Source of the DNA: JAJTFW01 sp964534995
GTDB taxonomy: Bacteria; Bacteroidota; Bacteroidia; AKYH767-A; OLB10
DNA: 64,000 bases
Assembly: GCA_964534995.1 (NCBI GenBank)
Contig: CAZHSC010000007.1
Location: 1-64,000, forward strand
Reading direction: 5' to 3'
How positions within the stretch are numbered: the stretch's first letter is position 1; the number at the start of each line of letters is the position of its first letter. Shown here piece by piece: positions 51,935 to 59,753 of this stretch. The notes below the pieces were generated by a model. The model saw only the letters and a list, made by a program, of their open reading frames with translations. It made no database searches and was not told the origin of the DNA. The position numbers and the translations under genes are program-made.

Positions 51935-53551
51935 TCACTCCTCCCATATCACTTCGGTAATGGTATAGCCGGCCTGCACTGTACTTCTCCTGCAAAACTC
52001 CGGGCGCATAATGATGATATCATTCATCCCTTTCTGATGAAATATTATTTCCTGGTTTAACACCCTGGTAGCATCTTTTTTATGAAAAACGGTAATGTAA
52101 GGTATGCTATGTGTACTATCCTGCAAATGATACTGATCTCCTTTTACTTTTACTTCCTGTGTATTATTAAAACAAAGATTGGGTTGATTAATCAATTGTA
52201 GCGCCCTGCCGGCCAACGGCACCCCATAACCAATATAGGTATTTCCATAGGGATACAGATGCGACGAACGCAGTATAATATCTTTTAATTCGGATGCCGT
52301 TAAAGCAGGGTTGATTTCGAGCAGGCATGCGGCAAATCCACACACTGCAGGGGCCGACAAGGAAGTTCCCTGCGCCGAATAGGCGGCAACATCAGGTTTT
52401 AGATAGGAATTGTAATCAGGCCCCGTACCACTGTAGCCGGCCTTTTCATACCTGTTGAGAACAGCTCCCACCGTAATCGCTCCTTCCGCATCGGCAGGTG
52501 TGTTTATTACCTTCCATCTTTTTTTATCACCATCGTTGCCGGCCGCCACCACCACCAGCATGTTCTTGTGTACTGAAGCGATGTTAACAGCTTGCGCAAT
52601 CATGCTGGTACCATTCATATCAGCAGGTGAGTAATTCTGTCCTCTTAATTTTCGTCCCCTGCCATAGCCCAGTGAAGTATTTACAATCCTTACACCCTTT
52701 TCTGCCATCCATTCCAAAGCAGCAACATAATAATCTTCTTCCTCCCTGAACTCCCTTCTTCCATCTTCCGTTCTGGCCAGGTAATAGATCGATTCGGATG
52801 CCATACCCTGGATATTGGTGGGGAAGGCAGTATATCCGGCAATGGATTTAAGCACTTCCGTACCGTGATAATGAGGCAATAACCTGATGTCACGTATCAG
52901 TCGGAAAAACCAGTTCTTATACACCTTCATTGGCTTCTTCCTGCCGGAATAAAAGGTCTCTGTATACGACAGTGTGTCCATATCTTTTACAAAATCCCTC
53001 GTGGCAGATATGCGACGGTCACGCCACAAATGGGACAGGCCGGGTGACTTCAGCGAATCGTTGAGATAGAGGAAACCTGCATCCGTTACACCAATCTTTA
53101 CCCCGAATCCCTTTAAACCACGCCTGAAAAAAGCATTTGCCTGCATCTGTGACAAAGCCTTTGAATAGTTTACCTCAGCAGCTTCCGCGCTGGCAGAAAC
53201 CTTTAATTTTAACACCGGAGTAATTGTAAAATGGAAATCTGAGCGGGACAATTTTTCTAAATCCTTTCTTCCTGCAAAAACGCTGAATGCATTTAACCAG
53301 GAAGAAGTACAACGTACCGTCAGGCCAAGGTCTTTTGCAGTTTCCAATAAGCATATCAAGTCCCCTGGCTTCTCAGGCTGCACCCATACTGCACGTTGTG
53401 AAACCGTAGTGCCAGGTAGAAATAAAAGAAACGAGATAATCAGAAGAAAAATACATTTCCGGTAAATCCTGAATGCGCAAAATCTCTCATTTGAGGTAGA
53501 ATTAAGATTCTGATCATGCAGGTGTCTGATTTTTATAAATGCCAGCGTCAC
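51935..53551 (-). CDS. S8 subtilisin-like peptidase, no T9SS domain
   Basis: 538 residues. Triad: Asp157 in GVTDAGFLY, His229 in HYHGTEVLK, Ser397 in AQGTSLSAP; VVVAAGNDGD is also typical. A hydrophobic leader lies at about 33-50 (CIFLLIISFLLFLPG), unusually far in. The GTG at 53549-53551 is the only initiator I find, and an exact -7 element lies 4 bases upstream of it, so the true start or a near-leaderless message is unresolved. The C-terminal 100 residues form a beta-rich tail without a sorting motif. Probably periplasmic or secreted by another route. Confidence 0.87.
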   Translation of the reverse strand: MTLAFIKIRHLHDQNLNSTSNERFCAFRIYRKCIFLLIISFLLFLPGTTVSQRAVWVQPEKPGDLICLLETAKDLGLTVRCTSSWLNAFSVFAGRKDLEKLSRSDFHFTITPVLKLKVSASAEAAEVNYSKALSQMQANAFFRRGLKGFGVKIGVTDAGFLYLNDSLKSPGLSHLWRDRRISATRDFVKDMDTLSYTETFYSGRKKPMKVYKNWFFRLIRDIRLLPHYHGTEVLKSIAGYTAFPTNIQGMASESIYYLARTEDGRREFREEEDYYVAALEWMAEKGVRIVNTSLGYGRGRKLRGQNYSPADMNGTSMIAQAVNIASVHKNMLVVVAAGNDGDKKRWKVINTPADAEGAITVGAVLNRYEKAGYSGTGPDYNSYLKPDVAAYSAQGTSLSAPAVCGFAACLLEINPALTASELKDIILRSSHLYPYGNTYIGYGVPLAGRALQLINQPNLCFNNTQEVKVKGDQYHLQDSTHSIPYITVFHKKDATRVLNQEIIFHQKGMNDIIIMRPEFCRRSTVQAGYTITEVIWEE

Positions 53552-53555
53552 AATA

Positions 53556-53563
53556 CAAAATTA
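53556..53563 (-). promoter_or_regulatory. Promoter -7 element for the second subtilase
   Basis: CAAAATTA on the plus strand is TAATTTTG on the minus strand, an exact TAnnTTTG, ending 4 bases before the GTG start. Confidence 0.4.
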
Positions 53564-53704
53564 GGCTTTATGACGAAATGTCGCAACAAAGCCAATACTT
53601 AGGAATATGTGACAGGTGTTTCCGGCAAAAACTGCCATAATTACCCCATTAAAGGAGTTTAATGGTTTTGGGTTATTCTTTGATATATCGAAAAAAAATA
53701 AATT

Positions 53705-56320
53705 ATGAATTTCAATCAATTTACGACCAAATCGCAGGAAGTAATCCAGGAAGCACAGCAAATTGCCTCCACCTCGGGACATCAGGCTATTGAACCCGGT
53801 CATCTGCTGATGGCGATGATAATAAGTGATGAACATGTTATTCCCTTTTTGCTGAAAAAACTAAACGTAAACATTGTTCAACTTAAGAAGGAGTTGGAGG
53901 TTATAATTTCATCTTATCCCAAAGTCAGTGGAGGGACACCCTATCTGGGCAATGACGCACAGGCGGCCTTACAAAGAGCGATCTCCTTGATAAAAGATTT
54001 CAAAGATGAGTTCGTGTCGTTGGAGCATTTGCTGCTGGGTCTTCTTTCCGGAAAAGATCAGGTTGCCAGGCTCCTTAAGCAATCGGGAGTAAATGAGGCC
54101 GACCTCAGAATGGCCATAAAGGAAATTCGCAAAGGATCCAGGGTGACTTCAGCAGGTGCTGAAGAAACCTATAATTCGCTGGAAAAATACGCCCGAAACC
54201 TGAATCAGCTGGCACGCGAAGGGAAGCTGGATCCTGTAATCGGCCGTGATGAAGAAATCAGGCGCGTGTTGCAAATCCTTTCCCGCAGGACCAAAAACAA
54301 TCCGGTACTCATTGGTGAACCCGGTGTGGGTAAAACAGCGATAGCCGAAGGACTTGCGCATCGTATTATTAACGGTGACGTACCTGAGAATTTAAAGACC
54401 AAAGTAATTTATTCGCTGGACATGGGTGCGCTGATTGCAGGCGCCAAATACAAAGGGGAGTTCGAAGAGCGACTGAAGGCAGTGGTAAAAGAGGTCATCA
54501 GCGCGGAGGGGGAAATTATACTTTTTATTGATGAGATACATACCCTTGTTGGCGCCGGTGGTGGCGGGGAGGGAGCAATGGATGCTGCCAATATCCTGAA
54601 GCCTGCCCTTGCCAGGGGAGAATTGCGTTCCATTGGTGCCACTACCCTGAATGAATATCAGAAGTATATAGAAAAAGACAAGGCGCTGGAACGCAGGTTT
54701 CAAAAGGTTATGGTGGAAGAGCCGGATGTTAAGGATGCCATTTCCATTTTAAGAGGATTGAAAGAACGCTATGAAACACACCACAAGGTGCGCATTAAAG
54801 ATGAAGCCATCATTGCCGCCGTTGAATTAAGCGACCGGTATATTTCAGACAGATTTCTGCCGGATAAGGCCATCGACCTGATGGATGAAGCAGCGGCCAA
54901 ATTACGCCTGGAAATGGACAGTGTTCCTGAAGAACTGGATGAAATTCAACGCAGGATCATGCAGCTTGAAATTGAACGCGCCGCCATTAAACGGGAAGGC
55001 GATACTAAAAAATTATCAGAGCTCAGCAAAACACTGGCCAACCTGAACGAAGAAAGAAATACCATCAAGGCCCGTTGGGATGCCGAAAAGGAAATTATCA
55101 ATACCATTACCCAAACCAGGGAAAGCATTGAACATTTAAAGACAGAAGCAGAACAGGCAGAACGTGCCGGCGATTATGGCAAGGTAGCCGAAATCCGTTA
55201 CGGAAAAATCAAAAATGCCGAGGAAATATTGCAGCAAAGCCAGGCTAAATTACTGGATGCTCAAAAAAGCAAGGCAATGATCAAGGAAGAAGTAGACAGC
55301 GAGGATATCGCGGAAGTAGTGAGCCGCTGGACCGGTATTCCGGTAAAAAGAATGCTGCAAAGCGAAAGAGAAAAGCTATTGCACCTGGAAGATGAACTGC
55401 ACAAGCGGGTAGTTGGACAGGAAGATGCCATCGCGGCTTTGTCGGATGCTGTCAGAAGAAGCAGGGCCGGATTACAGGATGTAAAACGACCGATTGGAAG
55501 TTTCATATTCCTGGGCACCACCGGTGTTGGTAAAACTGAACTCGCCAAAGCACTGGCTGAATTCCTCTTCAACGACGAAAACGCCATGACCCGTATTGAT
55601 ATGAGCGAGTACCAGGAAAGGCATAGTGTAAGCCGCCTGATAGGAGCGCCTCCGGGATACGTCGGCTACGATGAAGGCGGTCAACTCACCGAATCAGTAA
55701 GACGCAGACCTTACTCGGTTGTATTACTGGATGAAATAGAAAAAGCCCACCCCGATGTTTTCAATATCCTCTTACAGGTACTTGATGATGGCAGACTGAC
55801 CGATAACAAAGGACGTATCGCTAACTTCAAAAATACCATTATCATCATGACCTCCAATATCGGGGCTCATCTGATTCAGGAGAATATGGAAAAAATGACT
55901 GACAAAAATAAAGAGTCAGTGCTTTCAAAAACCAGGCTGGAGGTGTTCGAATTACTGAAAAAAACCATCCGTCCCGAATTCCTGAACAGGATTGATGAAA
56001 TAATCATGTTTAATCCGCTCACAAGAGATGAAATACATGAAATTGTACAGCTTCAGTTTAATGCTATCGCGAAAATGTTGTTGGCAAACGACATTCACAT
56101 CAGTATCACAGCGGATGCCATCGACTGGTTGTCGCAATTGGGATATGACCCGCAATTTGGTGCAAGGCCACTGAAAAGGGTGATGCAAAAAAGGGTGCTC
56201 AATGAGCTCAGCAAACAAATTCTCTCCGGCACCATTTCTAAAGACAGCTCCATAGAAATTAGTATTGACAAGAATACTAATTTCATATTCAGAAATGTTG
56301 CTGAAAAAGTAGAAGTATAA
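53705..56320 (+). CDS. clpB: ATP-dependent disaggregase ClpB
   Basis: Hsp100 chaperone that with DnaK rescues aggregated proteins. 871 residues: Clp N-domain (about 1-145), NBD1 with Walker A GEPGVGKT and Walker B ILFIDEIHTLVGAGG, a coiled-coil M domain (about 400-530) that distinguishes ClpB from ClpA and ClpC, NBD2 with GTTGVGKT and VVLLDEIEKAHPDVF, and a C-terminal small domain. There is no ClpP-binding IGL loop. Upstream TTATTCTTTG is close to a -7 element but has one extra base. No CIRCE-type inverted repeat seen. A strong terminator follows. Confidence 0.97.
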   Translation: MNFNQFTTKSQEVIQEAQQIASTSGHQAIEPGHLLMAMIISDEHVIPFLLKKLNVNIVQLKKELEVIISSYPKVSGGTPYLGNDAQAALQRAISLIKDFKDEFVSLEHLLLGLLSGKDQVARLLKQSGVNEADLRMAIKEIRKGSRVTSAGAEETYNSLEKYARNLNQLAREGKLDPVIGRDEEIRRVLQILSRRTKNNPVLIGEPGVGKTAIAEGLAHRIINGDVPENLKTKVIYSLDMGALIAGAKYKGEFEERLKAVVKEVISAEGEIILFIDEIHTLVGAGGGGEGAMDAANILKPALARGELRSIGATTLNEYQKYIEKDKALERRFQKVMVEEPDVKDAISILRGLKERYETHHKVRIKDEAIIAAVELSDRYISDRFLPDKAIDLMDEAAAKLRLEMDSVPEELDEIQRRIMQLEIERAAIKREGDTKKLSELSKTLANLNEERNTIKARWDAEKEIINTITQTRESIEHLKTEAEQAERAGDYGKVAEIRYGKIKNAEEILQQSQAKLLDAQKSKAMIKEEVDSEDIAEVVSRWTGIPVKRMLQSEREKLLHLEDELHKRVVGQEDAIAALSDAVRRSRAGLQDVKRPIGSFIFLGTTGVGKTELAKALAEFLFNDENAMTRIDMSEYQERHSVSRLIGAPPGYVGYDEGGQLTESVRRRPYSVVLLDEIEKAHPDVFNILLQVLDDGRLTDNKGRIANFKNTIIIMTSNIGAHLIQENMEKMTDKNKESVLSKTRLEVFELLKKTIRPEFLNRIDEIIMFNPLTRDEIHEIVQLQFNAIAKMLLANDIHISITADAIDWLSQLGYDPQFGARPLKRVMQKRVLNELSKQILSGTISKDSSIEISIDKNTNFIFRNVAEKVEV

Positions 56321-56337
56321 CGTATTGAAATGACTTC

Positions 56338-56383
56338 ATGAAAAGAGGCTGAACCTACGGGAATTCAGCCTCTTTTCATTTTA
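56338..56383 (+). terminator. Rho-independent terminator of clpB
   Basis: 16-bp perfect stem: 56338-56353 (ATGAAAAGAGGCTGAA) / 56364-56379 (TTCAGCCTCTTTTCAT), then TTTT. It also separates clpB from the convergent agmatinase-family gene. Confidence 0.88.
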
Positions 56384-56430
56384 GGAAGTGTACCCGGTAG
56401 CATGATGTCTTTGCCCTGATAGTTTTTCCA

Positions 56431-57513
56431 TTAAACCCTGCCATTTGACCGGGCAAGCACGCCACACAAGTGAAAGAGCATTCGGGCTGCCACATTTCCA
56501 TTCCAGTCATCTTTTCCCGGCGCTACCTCATTCAGGTCAAAACTTATTATTTTCTTTTTGGAAGCAGCAAGAGCGGAAAGGAGATAAGTAATTTCATGAA
56601 ATTGAAAACCACCCGGCACAGGAGTACCTGTTGAAGGGCAAAGTTTGGGGTCAAGACCATCTATATCAAAACTGATATGTACATAAGAAGGAAGCGCCGC
56701 AATGATCGCATCGCATTGCTTCTTCCAGGATAAACCGTTAAACCTCCGGTTTTGTATATCCGAATAAGAAAATACTTTAATCCTTTTACTGTTGCGACCG
56801 ACAAAACTATTCTCCTCCTCACAAAAGTCGCGTATACCCACCTGAACCAGCTTGACCACCTGTTTCAACTGAAGCGCATTATACATGATGGAGGCATGGG
56901 AATAGGAAAACCCCTCATAGGCATTCCGAAGATCCATGTGTGCGTCGATCTGCAGGATCCCAAAGGAGGGATAACGTTGGGCCAGTGCACGAAATAAGCC
57001 CAGAGGAGTACTGTGGTCCCCACCTACTAATCCAATTAGCTTTCCCTTATCCAACCATCTTGAGGCCATTTGGAACACCTCCTTCACCATATTCTCTGAA
57101 CCGGCGTTTACACGTGCAAGTCTTTGAGTAAGGTTTCTGTCCTCATTAATTTTTTTTCCTTTAGCCAGCGCGTTAATAATTTTTGATACATCCTTCTTTA
57201 AAGCAACAGAGGTTTGCGCAATGATTTCCGGTACTTCCTCCATAGAAATGCCTGCTTTCCATAAATCCGGAAACTCCGGATGAAACAGATCTACCTGCGC
57301 GGAAGCTTCCAGAATATGAGATGGGCCATTTGATGTTCCTGCGCCATAACTTACTGTAGCTTCCCAGGGAACGGGCAGTAAAACAATTTCAGATTCTTCA
57401 GAAGTAAAGGGCAACCCAAAAATATTGGCGCTTTCCAGCGCCGGATCATTTGGATTGAATGATAATATTTTCTGCCGGCGTGAAGCGGATGGAGATTTGG
57501 TATTTTTTTTCAC
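56431..57513 (-). CDS. Agmatinase/arginase family ureohydrolase
   Basis: 360 residues. The dinuclear Mn site is visible: His in VGGDHSTPLG, the DAHMDLR motif, and SFDIDGLDP, with TGTPVPGG as the substrate loop. The late FDLNEVAPGKDDWNGNVAARM is typical of the agmatinase subgroup. It would hydrolyse agmatine (or another guanidino compound) to putrescine and urea. Formiminoglutamase (HutG) is in the same superfamily and hutH is present in this window, but that gene is 22 kb away and the subgroup looks agmatinase-like. The start codon is GTG. Confidence 0.9.
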   Translation of the reverse strand: MKKNTKSPSASRRQKILSFNPNDPALESANIFGLPFTSEESEIVLLPVPWEATVSYGAGTSNGPSHILEASAQVDLFHPEFPDLWKAGISMEEVPEIIAQTSVALKKDVSKIINALAKGKKINEDRNLTQRLARVNAGSENMVKEVFQMASRWLDKGKLIGLVGGDHSTPLGLFRALAQRYPSFGILQIDAHMDLRNAYEGFSYSHASIMYNALQLKQVVKLVQVGIRDFCEEENSFVGRNSKRIKVFSYSDIQNRRFNGLSWKKQCDAIIAALPSYVHISFDIDGLDPKLCPSTGTPVPGGFQFHEITYLLSALAASKKKIISFDLNEVAPGKDDWNGNVAARMLFHLCGVLARSNGRV

Positions 57514-57527
57514 CTGTTAAATTTTAG

Positions 57528-57535
57528 CAAAGATA
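57528..57535 (-). promoter_or_regulatory. Promoter -7 element for the agmatinase-family gene
   Basis: CAAAGATA on the plus strand reads TATCTTTG on the minus strand, exact TAnnTTTG, 14 bases before the GTG start. Confidence 0.5.
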
Positions 57536-57586
57536 AAAATTCCGAAAAAGGGAAACTGTGATATCCACAGGGACTTTCAAATGGGA

Positions 57587-58636
57587 TCACTTACTTTTCG
57601 CAAGAGAGAAAGTAAAGGTAGTTCCTTGTCCGGGGGAACTGTTTACATGTATGGTTTCACAATGCGCTTCCAGTATGTGCTTTACTATAGCAAGGCCAAG
57701 GCCCGTACCGCCTTCCTCACGAGACCGGCTTTTATCAACCCTGTAAAAACGTTCAAATAAACGCGGGAGATGTTGCTTTTCAATTCCAATTCCGGTATCT
57801 ATGATATCTACAATTATTTTCTCTCCCGTATCTGTAAACTTTGCTGTGGTCAGACCATTTCGTACTCCATATTTAACAGAGTTTACCATGAGATTTACAA
57901 GCACCTGCCGTATCAAATCCTTATCGGCAAAAACAAAAACCGGCTTTTCATCCGGATGGTCAATCATTAGTTTTATGCCCTTTTCCTTTGCCTGGAATTC
58001 GAGGCTGTCCTCTACCTCCTGCACCAGTTCGTTTATGTCAAAAGTCCTTTTTTCCACGATCAACTCACCCGCCTCCAGTTTGGAAATTGACTCAAGGTCA
58101 TCTACAATACTGATGAGACGGTCAATTCCCTTACTTGCCTTATTGAGATAATGAATGTTGACATGGGCGTCTTCTATTCCTCCGTCAATAAGTGTATGGA
58201 TATAACCCTGTACTGAAAATATCGGCGTTTTCAATTCATGGGACACATTACTAAGAAATTCTCTCCGGTACGTTTCGACCTGTTTCAGGTGATCAATTTC
58301 TTCCCTTGATTCATTACTCCAGTCGATGAGGATCCGGTTTATCTCGCTGGTGATATCCTGGCCATCTTCTTTAAATGGCCTGGTGATTTCCTTGGGATTC
58401 CTGAGCAGCAGGATATGCCGGTAGATGCGTTGCAGGTTTTCAAAAATATATTTACCGTACAGAAACCTGAATGTAAAACCGTTGCATAAAAAAGCCAGCA
58501 GGAAGATGATCAGATGGACGTACCATTCAACAGGAACATCCAGCAAGCAAAACATTAAAAACTCCGACAAGGATAAAACAACAGCCAATGCCAATGAAGC
58601 CATCAAAGCTACCCGCGATGCATTTACGTGTTTCAT
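57587..58636 (-). CDS. PhoR-like membrane sensor histidine kinase
   Basis: 349 residues. Two membrane helices (about 9-30 and 38-58) with almost no periplasmic loop, then a HAMP-like/linker segment, HisKA with His133 in LSNVSHELKTPIF, and a complete HATPase (VNLMVNSVKYG, DTGIGIEKQHLPRLFERFYRV, GGTGLGLAIVKH). The layout without a periplasmic sensor is that of PhoR, which senses through the Pst/PhoU system rather than directly. It lies 174 bases downstream of the PhoB-like regulator on the same strand. pstSCAB and phoU are not in the window, so the phosphate role is inferred. Confidence 0.87.
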   Translation of the reverse strand: MKHVNASRVALMASLALAVVLSLSEFLMFCLLDVPVEWYVHLIIFLLAFLCNGFTFRFLYGKYIFENLQRIYRHILLLRNPKEITRPFKEDGQDITSEINRILIDWSNESREEIDHLKQVETYRREFLSNVSHELKTPIFSVQGYIHTLIDGGIEDAHVNIHYLNKASKGIDRLISIVDDLESISKLEAGELIVEKRTFDINELVQEVEDSLEFQAKEKGIKLMIDHPDEKPVFVFADKDLIRQVLVNLMVNSVKYGVRNGLTTAKFTDTGEKIIVDIIDTGIGIEKQHLPRLFERFYRVDKSRSREEGGTGLGLAIVKHILEAHCETIHVNSSPGQGTTFTFSLAKSK

Positions 58637-58810
58637 AATGGAAGCCTAAATTAATAAAAAAACCGACGTATTGATTCGCTATTATGGCAGATAATGATCT
58701 GTAGCAGTAAATTCAATGGAACCGGCTCCAAATCCTGAAGGGCAATTGTCAGGTTCCGACCCTTAATAAATATGAATACAAATGCTATGATTCGGAGATG
58801 TAGCTACGTC

Positions 58811-59497
58811 TCAAATATCAAACTTATAGCCGATTCCCTTTATTGTTTTAATGGAATCATCACCCAGTTTCTCACGGATTTTGCGTATATGCACATCGAT
58901 AGTTCTGTCACCAACCACAATATCATTTCCCCAAACACGCGACAAAATATCTTCACGTGTGAAAACTTTACCCGGTTTAGAGGTCAACAAAGCAAGCAGT
59001 TCAAACTCCTTCCTGGGAAAGGAAAGCGCATGATCCGCCTTAAAGACGAGGTAGCTTTCACGGTCAATACGCAGGTCACCGATTTGAATGCTGGGCGCCT
59101 GAGGGGCATGGGAACCATTAACTCGTCTCAATAAAGCCTTTATCCGGCTGGTAAGAATTCTTGGTTTGATGGGTTTGGAAATATAGTCATCCGCGCCCAC
59201 ATCAAAACCGGCAATCTGGGAGTACTCCTCATTTCTGGCTGTCAAAAAGGTAACCAGGGTATCATGAAGTTCCGGAATTTCACGTATGTGGCGACAGGCT
59301 TCTATACCATCCATAACAGGCATCATAATGTCAAGGATGATCAGTTGCGGACGCACCTTTCTGGCTACCTCTATCGCCTCTTTGCCGTTCTTTGCAAGAA
59401 ATACCTCGTAGCCTTCCTTCTTTAAATTATACTCCATGAACTCCAGGATATCCGGTTCATCATCCACAAGAAGTATTTTCACTGAATCGTTCGCCAT
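58811..59497 (-). CDS. PhoB-like OmpR-family response regulator
   Basis: 228 residues. Receiver domain with acidic pocket VDDE (11-14), Asp56 in IILDIMMPVMDG, Thr in FLTARNEE, and Lys in YISKPIKP. The C-terminal winged helix (about 130-228) ends with GDRTIDVHIRKIREKLGDD and IKGIGYKFDI, the PhoB/OmpR recognition-helix pattern. It is divergent from the TonB-dependent receptor; the shared 256-base gap contains TTAACA-type hexamers at 11-bp spacing, the spacing used by PhoB/PhoP tandem binding. GACCTTTG, 18 bases upstream of its ATG, is one mismatch from a -7 element. Confidence 0.9.
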   Translation of the reverse strand: MANDSVKILLVDDEPDILEFMEYNLKKEGYEVFLAKNGKEAIEVARKVRPQLIILDIMMPVMDGIEACRHIREIPELHDTLVTFLTARNEEYSQIAGFDVGADDYISKPIKPRILTSRIKALLRRVNGSHAPQAPSIQIGDLRIDRESYLVFKADHALSFPRKEFELLALLTSKPGKVFTREDILSRVWGNDIVVGDRTIDVHIRKIREKLGDDSIKTIKGIGYKFDI

Positions 59498-59533
59498 AAT
59501 CTTATTTACGATGTCAAAGGTCCGTGAAGCATA

Positions 59534-59718
59534 TTACTAAATTGTTAACACTGAATTAAGACAACCCTATATTTTATAAGGCAAATATCCTGAACTTAAA
59601 CTTGTTTCTAACATTACATTAACAATTATTCAAAATATTTACCCTTTTCCCTTTCCAAAAGGCAGTCTTGCCGTCGTATTTAATATTTAGTTAACACAGG
59701 GGTAACCTTATTTTTTCA
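59534..59718. promoter_or_regulatory. TTAACA-type direct repeats at 11-bp period (candidate PhoB/PhoP-like boxes)
   Basis: Three clusters in the divergent gap. Cluster 1: TTAACA 59545 and TTAAGA 59556, perhaps with TTACTA 59534. Cluster 2: CTAACA 59608 and TTAACA 59619. Cluster 3: TTAATA 59680, TTAACA 59691, GTAACC 59702 and TTTTCA 59713. All spacings within a cluster are exactly 11. The three perfect TTAACA copies lie 74 and 72 bases apart. OmpR-family regulators bind such 11-bp direct repeats; B. subtilis PhoP uses TTAACA-like units. Confidence 0.4.
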
Positions 59719-59753
59719 TTTAAGATAGTTCTTTGTTAAGGAATTAATTAAAG

